In this document: one piece after another, positions 43,826 to 53,739 of the stretch
How the letters are laid out: each line of letters begins with the position of its first letter
How positions within the stretch are numbered: position 1 is the stretch's first letter
Assembly (NCBI GenBank): GCA_902620425.1
Contig: CACNHX010000003.1
Span: 71,199 to 135,198, forward strand
Source: an uncultured Alphaproteobacteria bacterium
Lineage (GTDB): Bacteria; Pseudomonadota; Alphaproteobacteria; HIMB59; GCA-002718135
Length of the DNA stretch: 64,000 nucleotides
Direction: 5' to 3'
Made by a program: the position numbers and the translations under genes
The notes under the pieces: model-generated
The model's database searches: none
What the model was told of the DNA's origin: nothing
Seen by the model: the letters and a program-made list of their open reading frames with translations, nothing else

Positions 43826-45064
43826 ATGTTTAAGGTACTACAAAACACTTGGGCCCTTTTTTTTGGCTTTGCTTTAATTAGTCTTGGTCACGGTTTGCAA
43901 GGAACACTAATCGGTGTTCGTTCCGTTTTAGAAGGTTTTAGTTTTTTTGCATCAGGACTTATTATAGCTGGTTATTACGTTGGATACTTAACTGGCGCGT
44001 TAACAATTCCAAGTTTTTTACAACGTGTTGGTCATATAAGAGTTTTTGCCGCTTTAGCATCGCTTGCTTCTATCGCAATACTATTACACTCAGTATTTGT
44101 GCATCCTTATTCATGGATGTTTATACGAATATTAACTGGTTTAAGCCTTGCTGGAATTTATGTGATCATGGAGAGCTGGTTAAATGAAAAATCAACTAAT
44201 CAAACTCGTGGTCAATTACTTTCCGTTTACATGATTATTACTTTTGTGTTTGTTGGAGCAGGGCAATTTTTATTAAATTTAGGTGATCCAGCTAAGGTTG
44301 ATTTATTTATTTTAGTATCAATCTTATTATCATTCGCACTTCTTCCTATTCTTTTGTCTTCAACAGAACAACCTAATACAGAAAGTCCTAAATTTTTTTC
44401 TTTAAGAGAATTTTATACTGTTTCACCTTTGGGTTTTGTTGCTGCCTTAGCAACTGGTTTATCACATAGTGCAGTTTTTGGGTATGGTGCAATTTATGCT
44501 TCATCTATTAATTTAAGCTTATTTGAAATTTCTCTGTATATGATGATTATAACGTCAGCTGGCGCTCTATCTCAATGGCCTATTGGATATTTGTCAGATA
44601 GAATTGATAGACGTGTTATTCTTATTGGTGTTTCTTTTATGGCTTCAGGTTTGAGTTTATTTTTTGTTTTTGCAAACTTTATGCCGCTAACATTATTCTT
44701 AATTTTTACTGGTCTTTTTTCAGTTGCATGTTTACCAATGTATTCACTTACAGTTGCTCATACAAATGACTTCTTACAACCTAATGAGATAGTATCAGCA
44801 AGTGCAACCTTTGGTATACTTATTGGTATTGGATCAATTATCGGACCTTTGTTTGTTTCTACTTTCATGGAAATTTTGGGAGCGGTAGGTTTTTACATCT
44901 ATTTATTTTTAATACATGGACTACTAGGGCTGTTTGGTTTGTATAGAATGACACAAAGAACTAAACCGCGTGATCTTGAATCACTATATAATCCTTTACC
45001 ACGAAATATTAGTCCTGCTGGTATGGAAATGAACCCCGTTACTGAGCCAACTGAGGACGAGTAA
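43826..45064 (+). CDS. MFS transporter, YcaD-like
   Basis: Twelve-helix major facilitator of 412 residues. The loop 2-3 and loop 8-9 regions (GYLTGALTIPSFLQRVGHIRVF and PIGYLSDRIDRRVIL) are typical of MFS proteins, and MESWLNEKS near residue 111 is characteristic of the YcaD-like subgroup. The substrate is unknown. The C-terminal tail overlaps the end of msrQ on the opposite strand by 26 bp. Confidence 0.82.
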   Translation: MFKVLQNTWALFFGFALISLGHGLQGTLIGVRSVLEGFSFFASGLIIAGYYVGYLTGALTIPSFLQRVGHIRVFAALASLASIAILLHSVFVHPYSWMFIRILTGLSLAGIYVIMESWLNEKSTNQTRGQLLSVYMIITFVFVGAGQFLLNLGDPAKVDLFILVSILLSFALLPILLSSTEQPNTESPKFFSLREFYTVSPLGFVAALATGLSHSAVFGYGAIYASSINLSLFEISLYMMIITSAGALSQWPIGYLSDRIDRRVILIGVSFMASGLSLFFVFANFMPLTLFLIFTGLFSVACLPMYSLTVAHTNDFLQPNEIVSASATFGILIGIGSIIGPLFVSTFMEILGAVGFYIYLFLIHGLLGLFGLYRMTQRTKPRDLESLYNPLPRNISPAGMEMNPVTEPTEDE

Positions 45065-45644
45065 GTCTTTTAAATATTCTGTGAAGTAACAAGAGGATAA
45101 TTATTCCCATATAAATGACTGGTTCAGTTTTATCAGCGCGAACTAAAACATAAAAATGCATACTAGCCAGAATGGCAACTGGGTAAATTAAATAATGAAT
45201 TTTTTTCCATAATTTAAAACCTAATCGCTTAATCATATTGTTTGTTGAAGTGCTAGCAAGCGGTATTAAAAAAAGAAAACTTATAAAACCAAAAGTTATA
45301 AATGGTCTTTTTATAATATCTTGTATGATAAATTGTATATCTAAAAAATGATCTAAAACTATGTAAGTGGAGAAATGCAAACAGACATAATAGAAAGCGA
45401 AAAGTCCAATCATTCTTCGTATGACAACTATCGATTTTAAAGGTTTAATATTTGATAGAGTAGTAATCATTAGAGTTATTATTATTAATCTGAGTGCCAT
45501 TAGACCTAACTCATCCATAAGTTTTTCAATTGGATTTACTCCAAGATTCCCAGTAACAAATTGGTACGCCCAGAGTAGACTAGGAAATAAAATTAAAATA
45601 AATAAGACAGGTTTACTGCGATTAAAATTTCTTGTTGAAAACAT
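45039..45644 (-). CDS. msrQ: MsrQ haem membrane subunit of the methionine sulfoxide repair system
   Basis: Inner-membrane cytochrome b of 201 residues with about six helices. Haem-ligand histidines appear in VCLHFSTYIV and WKKIHYLIYPVAILASMHFY, as in YedZ/MsrQ. It passes electrons from the respiratory chain to periplasmic MsrP. It follows msrP by 3 bp and is the last gene of the cytochrome c - msrP - msrQ operon. Confidence 0.92.
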   Translation of the reverse strand: MFSTRNFNRSKPVLFILILFPSLLWAYQFVTGNLGVNPIEKLMDELGLMALRLIIITLMITTLSNIKPLKSIVVIRRMIGLFAFYYVCLHFSTYIVLDHFLDIQFIIQDIIKRPFITFGFISFLFLIPLASTSTNNMIKRLGFKLWKKIHYLIYPVAILASMHFYVLVRADKTEPVIYMGIIILLLLHRIFKRLTRPQLAQ

Positions 45645-45647
45645 TCA

Positions 45648-46565
45648 TTAATAAAATTTAGTTAAATCTAAATCTTTATAGAGATGTGCTACTTCTTCTT
45701 CATAGCCATTAAACATTAGTGTTTCTCTTCTTTTAAACTCTCCAATTCGTCTCTCTGTTCCTTGACTCCATCTTGGATGATTAACATTAGGATTAACATT
45801 AGCATAAAAACCATATTCCCAAGGAGCCAAAGTTTCCCAAGATGTTTCAGGTTGAGTATCTAAAAATCTAATTTCCACAATTGATTTAATTGATTTGAAA
45901 CCATACTTCCATGGAACAACTAATCTTATGGGTGCACCATTTTGATTAGGCATTTCATGACCATACAATCCAGTTGCTAATATTGTTAAAGGATTCATTG
46001 CCTCATCCATTCGAAGCCCTTCTCTATATGGCCAAATGATTGTTCTCTTTTGCTGACCTGGCATTTCTTCCGGCCTGAATACAGTTACAAATTGAACATA
46101 CTTAGCAGAGCTTAAAGGTTCGGCCATTTTTATAAGTTCAGATAACTGAAAACCTTGCCAAGGAATAACCATGGACCATGCTTCAACACATCTTAATCTA
46201 TAAACCCTATCTTCTATTGTTACATTTGATAAAATTTTTTCTAAGTCAAATGTTTGAGGCTTTTTCACAAGACCATCTATTTTTATTGTCCATGGCCTAG
46301 GTTTAAAATTTCCAGAATTTAAATGTGGATGTTTTTTATGAGTCCCAAACTCATAAAAATTATTGTACGTTGTGATTTCTTCGTAAGAATTAAGTTTGTC
46401 TTTTTCATTTAGATTATTAGTATAAATTGAAAGATCACTATCGTGTTTTGCAAATGCTGATGAGGTAACCGTTGCTAGCATGGCGCTAGCTAAAGATCCC
46501 TTTATAAACTTACGTCTATTTAAATATGTCTTATAGGGTGTGATTTCAGATCCTAAAATTTTCAT
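45648..46565 (-). CDS. msrP: MsrP molybdopterin methionine sulfoxide reductase
   Basis: Periplasmic molybdoenzyme of 305 residues repairing oxidised methionines in envelope proteins. A twin-arginine signal (NRRKFIKG at 16-23, hydrophobic run after it, AFA cleavage) exports it folded. The Mo-coordinating Cys126 is in RLRCVEAWSM, and the TPETSWETLAPWEYGFYANVNP tail region is typical of YedY/MsrP. Cotranscribed with msrQ. Confidence 0.94.
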   Translation of the reverse strand: MKILGSEITPYKTYLNRRKFIKGSLASAMLATVTSSAFAKHDSDLSIYTNNLNEKDKLNSYEEITTYNNFYEFGTHKKHPHLNSGNFKPRPWTIKIDGLVKKPQTFDLEKILSNVTIEDRVYRLRCVEAWSMVIPWQGFQLSELIKMAEPLSSAKYVQFVTVFRPEEMPGQQKRTIIWPYREGLRMDEAMNPLTILATGLYGHEMPNQNGAPIRLVVPWKYGFKSIKSIVEIRFLDTQPETSWETLAPWEYGFYANVNPNVNHPRWSQGTERRIGEFKRRETLMFNGYEEEVAHLYKDLDLTKFY

Positions 46566-46616
46566 TATAATAATATATATCTTAAATATTAAAATTGAAG
46601 ATTTGCTTCAATAAAC

Positions 46617-47024
46617 TTAGCTTTTAAAATGGGAGTTATATTTATTTAGTATTTTTTCTGGCCATGTACTTTTGATAAATTCAAGAATAGACCAAACATC
46701 TTCATCTGATAACGCATCATTACCAAGCATTTTACCTTCATAATCAGGATTTGATTTTTTAAAACCATATTTAATGACATGAAATAATTGTGCAGGAGAG
46801 TGGTGCCAAGTATGCCCAGTGCCATTAAGAGGAGGTGCTCTTCTATGACCATCTTCATCTAACGATTTATCCCACTCTTCATGACCTGCTAAATTACCCA
46901 TATGACACCCTGCACAATTTTCAGCATATAGTTTCATACCTTTAAAAATATCAACTTCTGCTGCATGAATACTATGTCCAATACATAATATTATAAGTAC
47001 CGAAAATAATTTAAGGGTTTGCAT
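46617..47024 (-). CDS. small periplasmic monohaem cytochrome c
   Basis: A 135-residue protein with a signal peptide (about 1-22, cleavage after HAA) and one haem site CAGCH at Cys37, Cys40 and His41. A likely axial Met is in GKMLGNDALSDEDVWSI, the classic class I cytochrome c end. It lies 51 bp upstream of msrP on the same strand, so it is probably cotranscribed. Whether it donates or accepts electrons in Msr repair, or belongs to another chain, is open. Confidence 0.85.
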   Translation of the reverse strand: MQTLKLFSVLIILCIGHSIHAAEVDIFKGMKLYAENCAGCHMGNLAGHEEWDKSLDEDGHRRAPPLNGTGHTWHHSPAQLFHVIKYGFKKSNPDYEGKMLGNDALSDEDVWSILEFIKSTWPEKILNKYNSHFKS

Positions 47025-47092
47025 TCTATTTATATAATTTTTTAAATTTATATTTCATTACAAATCTGTCTTTTTTTTGATAGGATATATCT

Positions 47093-48883
47093 ATGAAAAA
47101 ATTTCTAATCGCATTTGCCATTTTAACTTCAATAATTGCACTTAACAAACATGCGTACAGTGAAAAAGTTCACGGTATTGCAATGCATGGAACACCAAAG
47201 TATGCCAGTGATTTTGAAAATCTAGATTATGTAAACCCAAATGCACCTAAAGGTGGGGTAGTAAAATTTGGATCATATGGTTCTTTTGATAATCTAAATA
47301 GAGTGGCTTTTAAAGGTTCTAAAGCTGCTGGTCTAGGATATGTTAATGATACGTTAATGAGAAGAGTATGGGATGAAGCATTCTCTCTCTATGGTTTAAT
47401 AGCTGAAAAGGTAGAATTGCCTGAAGATAGATCGTCTATAACTTTTTATTTAAATTCAAATGCAACCTTTCATGATGGCTCACCAATAACACGCGATGAT
47501 GTATTGTTTAGTCTAGAAACGTTTCAAACAAAAGGTACTCCAAATCAGAAAAAAACTTATGGCAAAGTTATTAAAACTGAATTGATTGGAAATGATGGAA
47601 TAAAAATGATTTTTGAAAATAATGAAGATAAGGAATTACCTCTTATTATTGCAGGCTTTCTTCCAATCATTCCAAAAAAGTTTTATGAAAATCTTGATGT
47701 TACAAAAACATTTTTAGATATTCCTCTAGGCAGTGGTCCATACCAAGTTGATAGTCTCGATCCAGGACGTCAAATAAAATACAAACGCGTTGAAAATTAT
47801 TGGGCAAAAGATTTACCGGTAAATAAAGGTCTCTATAATTTTGATACAATTATTTATGATTATTACAAAGACTCAAATGTCTTAGTTGAAGCTTTTAAGG
47901 TTGGTGAATACGACTTTAGAAGAGAGTACAATGTTAAACGTTGGTTATCAGAATATGATTTCAAAGCTGTCCAGAATGGTGAAGTAATATTGACAGAAAT
48001 GAATAACGATAGACCTGTTGGAATGAATGGTCTTGTGATGAATACAAGACGTGACATATTTAATAATAGAAATGTAAGACTTGCTTTAAGTTATGCCTAT
48101 GATCATGAATGGATTAATAAAACGATATATCAAAATGCTTATGTGAGAACAGATAGTTATTTTGATAATTCACCATTAGCTTCTTCAGGCTTACCATCAA
48201 AAAATGAGTTAGAATTACTGAATGTATGGAAAGATGAAATTCCAGCAGAGGTGTTTACGGAATCATTTACACCACCTATTACGGATGGCAGTGGTAATGA
48301 CCGTAAAAATTTATTGAAAGCAAAAGAAATACTCGAAAAAGAGGGTTGGTTTGTTGAAGATGGAAAACTGGTAAAAGATGGAAAGGAATTCAAGTTTGAG
48401 TTCTTGATTGTCAGTCCATCTGATGAGAAAATTGCGTTAGCCTATCAAAGTAATTTAAAAAAACTCGGCATTACAATGGATGTAAGAACTGTTGATTCAT
48501 CACAGTATCAAGAACGTTTGTTAAGTTATGATTTTGATATGATTAAAAGATATTGGGGAGTCAGTTTAAGCCCAGGAAATGAACAACAATTTTATTGGGG
48601 ATCAGAAGTTGGTCAAAAAGATGGAAGCAGAAATTATCCTGGTATCAATAGTCCAGCAGTTGATGCATTAATTGAAAAACTAATTAGTGCAACAAATAGA
48701 GAAGAATTAACAACGGCTATCCACGCACTTGATAGAGTATTGTTATGGGGTCACTATGTAGTTCCTCTTTATCATAGCAACAAAGACAGAATTGCTTATT
48801 GGGATTTTTTTGAATACCCAGACGAAATTCCACTTTACGGAATTGTAATTGAGTCTTGGTGGATTAATCAAGATAAACAATAA
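47093..48883 (+). CDS. YejA-type peptide-binding protein (ABC SBP family 5), orphan
   Basis: Periplasmic binding protein of 596 residues with a signal peptide (about 1-23). HGIAMHGTPKYASDFENLDYVNPNAPKGG matches the YejA subgroup, which binds oligopeptides (microcin C uptake in E. coli), and the FHDGSPITRDDVLFSLE motif marks family 5. The permease and ATPase partners YejBEF are not adjacent; an EamA transporter follows instead. It must share a transporter encoded elsewhere. Confidence 0.88.
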   Translation: MKKFLIAFAILTSIIALNKHAYSEKVHGIAMHGTPKYASDFENLDYVNPNAPKGGVVKFGSYGSFDNLNRVAFKGSKAAGLGYVNDTLMRRVWDEAFSLYGLIAEKVELPEDRSSITFYLNSNATFHDGSPITRDDVLFSLETFQTKGTPNQKKTYGKVIKTELIGNDGIKMIFENNEDKELPLIIAGFLPIIPKKFYENLDVTKTFLDIPLGSGPYQVDSLDPGRQIKYKRVENYWAKDLPVNKGLYNFDTIIYDYYKDSNVLVEAFKVGEYDFRREYNVKRWLSEYDFKAVQNGEVILTEMNNDRPVGMNGLVMNTRRDIFNNRNVRLALSYAYDHEWINKTIYQNAYVRTDSYFDNSPLASSGLPSKNELELLNVWKDEIPAEVFTESFTPPITDGSGNDRKNLLKAKEILEKEGWFVEDGKLVKDGKEFKFEFLIVSPSDEKIALAYQSNLKKLGITMDVRTVDSSQYQERLLSYDFDMIKRYWGVSLSPGNEQQFYWGSEVGQKDGSRNYPGINSPAVDALIEKLISATNREELTTAIHALDRVLLWGHYVVPLYHSNKDRIAYWDFFEYPDEIPLYGIVIESWWINQDKQ

Positions 48884-48904
48884 AATAAGTAATCAAATAT
48901 TTTT

Positions 48905-49789
48905 ATGAGTCATACAAGAGCTAACATACTCATGTTAATTGCCTCACTTATATGGGGAACAGCTTTTGTCAGTCAAACTACTGGAATGGGAGCCATAGGT
49001 CCTTTTACTTTTAGCTTTGGAAGATTCTTTTTTGCTTTTTTAACAGTAATTCCATTTGCGATTTATCTAGAACAACAAAATATTGTTAAAATATTAAGTG
49101 ATAGAAAAAAAGTTTATCTTTGTTTAGCTACAGGTTTTTTTCTTTTTGGTGGTATGGGTCTTCAACAATACGCTTTACAAAAATCATTAATATCAAATGC
49201 TGCTTTTCTTAGCACTCTTTACGTTCCCTTTGTTGGTATAATTTCAAGATTCATAATTAAAAAACAGGTACACTGGATTATCTGGATTGCCATTTTACTT
49301 TGTTTGTATGGATCATATCTTTTGTCCTCTAATCAATCAGTTGAAATTCAACAATCAGATTCACTCTTGTTTATTGCTGCTTTATTTTTTGCCTTACATA
49401 TTATTTGTATCGATATTTTTATGAAAGAACTTAACAGTCCTTTTTTATTTGGAAGCATTCAGTACTTTATTGTTTTTATTTTATCTATGATCCTAGCTTT
49501 TATGTGGGAGGAACCAAAGCTCTCCAATATGCAAATTGAATGGTTTGAAATTTTATATACGGGTATTTTTTCTGCTGGCATTGGATATACACTTCAAATT
49601 ATTGCTCAACATAAAGCTAATCCTGCTCCTGCTGCTATTATTTTATCAATGGAGTCGGTCTTTGCTGCAATAGCAGGTTGGATACTTTTAAATCAAGTTT
49701 TAGACACACAAAAAATACTTGGATGCCTTGCAATATTTATTGGAGTCATTATAGTACAATTAGTACCAATAATTATTAAACAAAAATGA
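48905..49789 (+). CDS. EamA/RhaT-type DMT transporter
   Basis: Membrane protein of 294 residues with two EamA repeats and about ten helices. LMLIASLIWGTAFVSQTTGM starts the first repeat and the second ends with the APAAIILSMESVFAAIAGWILL motif. Likely an inner-membrane exporter of small metabolites; substrate not deducible. Its stop overlaps the adenosine kinase start by 4 bp, so both are coupled. Confidence 0.85.
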   Translation: MSHTRANILMLIASLIWGTAFVSQTTGMGAIGPFTFSFGRFFFAFLTVIPFAIYLEQQNIVKILSDRKKVYLCLATGFFLFGGMGLQQYALQKSLISNAAFLSTLYVPFVGIISRFIIKKQVHWIIWIAILLCLYGSYLLSSNQSVEIQQSDSLLFIAALFFALHIICIDIFMKELNSPFLFGSIQYFIVFILSMILAFMWEEPKLSNMQIEWFEILYTGIFSAGIGYTLQIIAQHKANPAPAAIILSMESVFAAIAGWILLNQVLDTQKILGCLAIFIGVIIVQLVPIIIKQK

Positions 49790-50760
49790 GTGATAAATTA
49801 GACGTAGTTGGAATTGGAAATGCTATGGTAGATGCCATAATTCCTTCCAATCAAAGTGAAATTGAAAAGCATGAAATTAATAGAGATTCTATGAATCTTA
49901 TTGATGAAAATTTAAAAAATAATTTGCATGAAAGTTATTCCATCAGAGAAATGGCTGGTGGAGGTTCCCTTGGTAACTCCATGTTTGGTATCACCTCTTT
50001 TGGCGGTAATGGAAGTTTTATTGGAAAAATTAAAAATGATGAAATTGGAGTATACCTTCAAAAAGATATGATCCGGGAAGGACTAAAATTTCCATTGGGA
50101 TTTACATCTCCTGATATTTCAACTGGATGTTGTACAATTTTTGTTGAAGAAGATGGAACTAGAACAATGTGTACTTTTCTTGGTGCTGGAACATTAATAG
50201 GTCCTGAAGATATAAAAGAGGATGATATTAAAAATCATAAAATAGCATATTTGGAAGGCTACTTGTGGGACAATGAGAATGCAAAAAAGGCTATGAAAAA
50301 AATGGTGGATATTTGCAAAGCTGATAATCAAAAAATTGCATTTACTTTATCTGATCTTTTTTGTGTTGATAGACACAGAGATTCTTTTAAAGAATTAATA
50401 ACTGAGAATGTTGATATTCTTTTTGCTAACGAAGATGAAATCAAAGCAATGGCACAAACAGAAAGTTTTGAAGAAGGTCTAGAGTATGCAAAATCATTAA
50501 ATATAATTTCTGCTATTACTAAAGGAAGTAGTGGATCAGTTATTGTTTCTGGTAATGACATCACTGAAGTTGCTGCAAAAAAAGTAGAAAAAGTTGTAGA
50601 TACAACTGGAGCTGGAGATTTATTTGCAGCTGGTTTTTTATTTGGTTATTCTAAAGGTAAAGCAATGGATGAATGCGGTAATTACGCATCAATTGCTGCC
50701 GCAGAAATTATTTCACATTATGGTGCAAGACCTTTAGTAAAATTATCTAGTTTAATTTAG
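49786..50760 (+). CDS. PfkB-family adenosine kinase
   Basis: Ribokinase-family enzyme of 324 residues. The GGSLGNSM sugar-binding segment near 59-66 and the PfkB motif VDTTGAGDLFAAGF near 268-281 (catalytic Asp) are present. The N-terminal KLDVVGIGNAMVDAI type is that of the alphaproteobacterial adenosine kinases, which phosphorylate adenosine to AMP. The adenosine deaminase gene lies tail to tail with a 14-bp overlap, which supports the substrate. Confidence 0.85.
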   Translation: MSDKLDVVGIGNAMVDAIIPSNQSEIEKHEINRDSMNLIDENLKNNLHESYSIREMAGGGSLGNSMFGITSFGGNGSFIGKIKNDEIGVYLQKDMIREGLKFPLGFTSPDISTGCCTIFVEEDGTRTMCTFLGAGTLIGPEDIKEDDIKNHKIAYLEGYLWDNENAKKAMKKMVDICKADNQKIAFTLSDLFCVDRHRDSFKELITENVDILFANEDEIKAMAQTESFEEGLEYAKSLNIISAITKGSSGSVIVSGNDITEVAAKKVEKVVDTTGAGDLFAAGFLFGYSKGKAMDECGNYASIAAAEIISHYGARPLVKLSSLI

Positions 50761-51727
50761 CTAATAATTTATTTTTATTTTCATCATCGCAAAAAGAATA
50801 TTTTATAGCGTTATGAGTAAGGGAAGTTAGCTCCTTTTCATTTAAACCTAAATCTTCCATGACTTTGTATTCACCGTTTATCGTAGCATTAAAAAAAGGA
50901 GGATCATCAGAATTGACTGTTACTTTTACTCCTTGATCAAATAATGTTTTCACAGGATGATCTACATAATCTTTGTAAATTTTAGTTGCAATATTACTTG
51001 TTGGACAAGTTTCTAGAATAATATCTTTATCAATTATTTCTTTTACTAAATCAGGATCCTCTATTGATCGAACACCATGGCCTAATCTTGTTGGATGCAG
51101 AAGGTTAATAGCATTTCTTATATTTACAGGACCATCCCATTCACCTGCATGAACCGTAATTGGAAAATTTTCTTTTTTTAGCATATCAAATGTTTCAACA
51201 AATAAGCTTGGAGGAAAATGCAATTCATCCCCAGCCAGACCAAAACCAACTAAACAAGGATGGGGATTATTTAAAACTTCCTCTGCAGTTCCTTGTACTG
51301 ACTCTGGTCCTAAATGTCTGATCCCATTCATTATATAACGTGAAACAATACCAAAATCTTCTTCAGCTTTTTTGGAAGCTTCATAGACTCCTTCAATAAA
51401 AGAATGATAGGTCATCCCTTTTTCTTTAGCATGAGTTGAGGAAATCATAGCTTCGACATAAAGAACATTGTTAGCTGCACAATCTTTTAAATATTCATAC
51501 GTTAATTCAAAATAATCTTCTGGCGTATGTATGACAGAAGTAACGATGTCATATTTTTTTATAAAATCATAAAAATCATCCCATTGGTATGCATACTTTG
51601 AGCCAAACATTTCTTCAGGTATTTCATAATTATTACGTTTGGCAAATTTCTTACATAAATCTGGCGTAATGGTTGCTTCTAAATGAACATGAATTTCTGC
51701 TTTTTTAACTGAATTAAAAATATTCAT
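50747..51727 (-). CDS. adenosine deaminase family protein
   Basis: Zinc amidohydrolase of 326 residues. HVHLE (His13, His15) at the start, VHAGEWDGP, LGHGVRS and the NSDDPPFF metal Asp region match adenosine deaminases. I chose the ATG at 51727 because homology begins with FNSVKKAEIHVHLE; a longer frame to 51856 would run into the divergent M48 gene. Converts adenosine to inosine; adenine or aminodeoxyfutalosine deamination are family alternatives. Only 29 bp separate its start from that of the divergent protease. Confidence 0.87.
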   Translation of the reverse strand: MNIFNSVKKAEIHVHLEATITPDLCKKFAKRNNYEIPEEMFGSKYAYQWDDFYDFIKKYDIVTSVIHTPEDYFELTYEYLKDCAANNVLYVEAMISSTHAKEKGMTYHSFIEGVYEASKKAEEDFGIVSRYIMNGIRHLGPESVQGTAEEVLNNPHPCLVGFGLAGDELHFPPSLFVETFDMLKKENFPITVHAGEWDGPVNIRNAINLLHPTRLGHGVRSIEDPDLVKEIIDKDIILETCPTSNIATKIYKDYVDHPVKTLFDQGVKVTVNSDDPPFFNATINGEYKVMEDLGLNEKELTSLTHNAIKYSFCDDENKNKLLAKLN

Positions 51728-51756
51728 ATAAATAAAATTACCTATATAATAATAAT

Positions 51757-52668
51757 ATGGAAGCAAGAATAAACAGAAGAAGCTTTGTTTTTGGCGCAAG
51801 TTGCTCTTTATGTGGTTCGATGATTTTACCTTCTTGTACACAAGTACCATTAACAAATCGAAGTCAGTTAAATTTATATGATAGCAATCTACCTATAATT
51901 TTAATGGGAGGTGGTGTTCTTGGTACTCCAAAAATTTATCCCAATGAAAGATCTTTAAATCAAGAAGTTGAGAAAACATATTCAAAATTTTTATCAAAAG
52001 CTAAAGAAGATAAAATTTTATTAGATAACACAGATGAATCTAAAAAAATTGAAGAAATTGGAAAAGAAATTTATACCTCTCTAGATACATTTTATCTTAA
52101 TAAGCGTGAAAAAAATCCTGTAGAAAATTTTAATTGGCAATTTGCTTTAATTGAGTCTGAAACAAAAAATGCATGGTGTATGCCTGGTGGAAAAATTGCT
52201 TTCTACACTGGTATACTTCCTGTTTGTAAAAATGATGACGGGATTGCTGCAGTGATGGGCCATGAAATTGCGCATGCATTTGCTAGACACACTGTTGAAA
52301 AATTAACCCAAGCATCTATGATGCAAATGGCAACAATTGGAATATCGCGAAGTAAATACGCTGAACTTTTAAATAAATCTTTTAGAGTTGGTAACGTAGG
52401 TGGTAATGTTTACAACTCAGTGGTTAAGTATGGTATTTTTCTTCCATTTAGTAGAAAAATGGAAAGTGAAGCTGATTATTTAGGTATGGGATTTATGAAT
52501 CTTGCTGGATTTAATATTAAAGAACCTGCTAAATTATGGCAAAGAATGATGGCAGGTCAAGAAGGAAGGGTGCCTGAATTTATGGGATCACATCCAAGTC
52601 CTGATAATAGATCAAAAAAGTTTCTTGAATGGGAAAGTGAAATTTTAGATAAATTTCCCCAAGTTTAA
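51757..52668 (+). CDS. secreted M48-family metalloprotease
   Basis: Zinc endopeptidase of 303 residues. An N-terminal NRRSFVFG twin-arginine-like sequence and a hydrophobic run ending in LPSC (Cys27) suggest export and possible lipoprotein anchoring. The catalytic HEIAH motif is His169-Glu170-His173, and the third ligand Glu is in ESEADYLGM. This is the periplasmic Ste24/LoiP-BepA-like type, without TPR repeats. Probably part of envelope protein quality control. Confidence 0.87.
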   Translation: MEARINRRSFVFGASCSLCGSMILPSCTQVPLTNRSQLNLYDSNLPIILMGGGVLGTPKIYPNERSLNQEVEKTYSKFLSKAKEDKILLDNTDESKKIEEIGKEIYTSLDTFYLNKREKNPVENFNWQFALIESETKNAWCMPGGKIAFYTGILPVCKNDDGIAAVMGHEIAHAFARHTVEKLTQASMMQMATIGISRSKYAELLNKSFRVGNVGGNVYNSVVKYGIFLPFSRKMESEADYLGMGFMNLAGFNIKEPAKLWQRMMAGQEGRVPEFMGSHPSPDNRSKKFLEWESEILDKFPQV

Positions 52669-52689
52669 TTTTAGTGTAATAGGTATTTT

Positions 52690-53736
52690 ATGATTGCTGT
52701 TGAAGTTAAAGATCTTACTCATTCGATTAATAATAAAAAAATTTTAAATAATATTAATTTTAATCTCAATAAAGATAGTATCTCTTGTATTTTGGGACCG
52801 TCAGGTAGTGGAAAAACTACTTTATTAAAGCTCATAGCAGGTCTTGAAAAAGTACAGTCAGGTAAAATTATTATTAATGGTGAAGAAGTAAGTAGTACTG
52901 CAAAACACTTACCTACAGAAAAAAGAAAAATTGGTTTTTTATTTCAAGATTACGCTTTATTCCCACATTTGACAGTAAAAGAAAATTTGAGATTTCCAAC
53001 TAATGCTAAGAATTCAACTAATAATGTTAATGAAATTATTGAACTAATAAAATTACCTAATTCACTAGATAAATACCCACACGAGTTAAGTGGTGGTGAA
53101 CAACAAAGAGTTGCACTTGCACGATCTATAATTTCACAACCCGATTTACTTTTATTAGATGAGCCTTTTTCAAGTTTAGATTTAAGCCTTCGAGAAGAGG
53201 TGAGAGATGATACGCTGCATCTATTACAAAAATCAAATGTGTCTGTAATTATAGTCACTCATGATCCTTTCGAAGCAATGTTTATCTCAAATCATATAAA
53301 TATTTTTGATAAATCAGGTTCGATTGTACAGTCAGGAACTCCGAATGATCTCTATAACAATCCAAAAAATTCATATGTTACAGGTTTTTTTGGTGAAACA
53401 AATAAATTTGAAGGTGTTGTTAAAGAATCTCACATTTACACACCGGTTGGGAAAATTAAAACACCTGGAAATTTAGAAGGTGAGAAAGTTGTAGTACACA
53501 TAAGACCTCAAGGCATAAAACTCAACAAACAACCAACACCAGTTAATGGAATTAAGGGAACCGTTATGGCGTCAAAATTAATGGGGTCATTTAGTTTTAT
53601 CCATTTATCTGTGTTAGATAATAATAATGAAGTTGTTCATGTTCATAGCCACATGCCTGCTGACTTTAATCCAAAACAATCATCTGCAGTCGAGATAGAA
53701 ATTGATAATGATCAGGCTTATATTTTTAAGAATTAA
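52690..53736 (+). CDS. iron(III) ABC importer ATPase, FbpC-type
   Basis: A 348-residue ATPase with Walker A GPSGSGKTT near residues 36-44, signature LSGGEQQR, Walker B LLLLDEPFSSLD and switch VTHDPFEAM. The C-terminal regulatory domain with VVHIRPQGIKL is of the FbpC/PotA type. It follows the protease by 21 bp but converges on the permease gene with only 3 bp between stops. Assigned to iron because the neighbouring binding protein looks like FutA. Confidence 0.85.
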   Translation: MIAVEVKDLTHSINNKKILNNINFNLNKDSISCILGPSGSGKTTLLKLIAGLEKVQSGKIIINGEEVSSTAKHLPTEKRKIGFLFQDYALFPHLTVKENLRFPTNAKNSTNNVNEIIELIKLPNSLDKYPHELSGGEQQRVALARSIISQPDLLLLDEPFSSLDLSLREEVRDDTLHLLQKSNVSVIIVTHDPFEAMFISNHINIFDKSGSIVQSGTPNDLYNNPKNSYVTGFFGETNKFEGVVKESHIYTPVGKIKTPGNLEGEKVVVHIRPQGIKLNKQPTPVNGIKGTVMASKLMGSFSFIHLSVLDNNNEVVHVHSHMPADFNPKQSSAVEIEIDNDQAYIFKN

Positions 53737-53739
53737 GTT

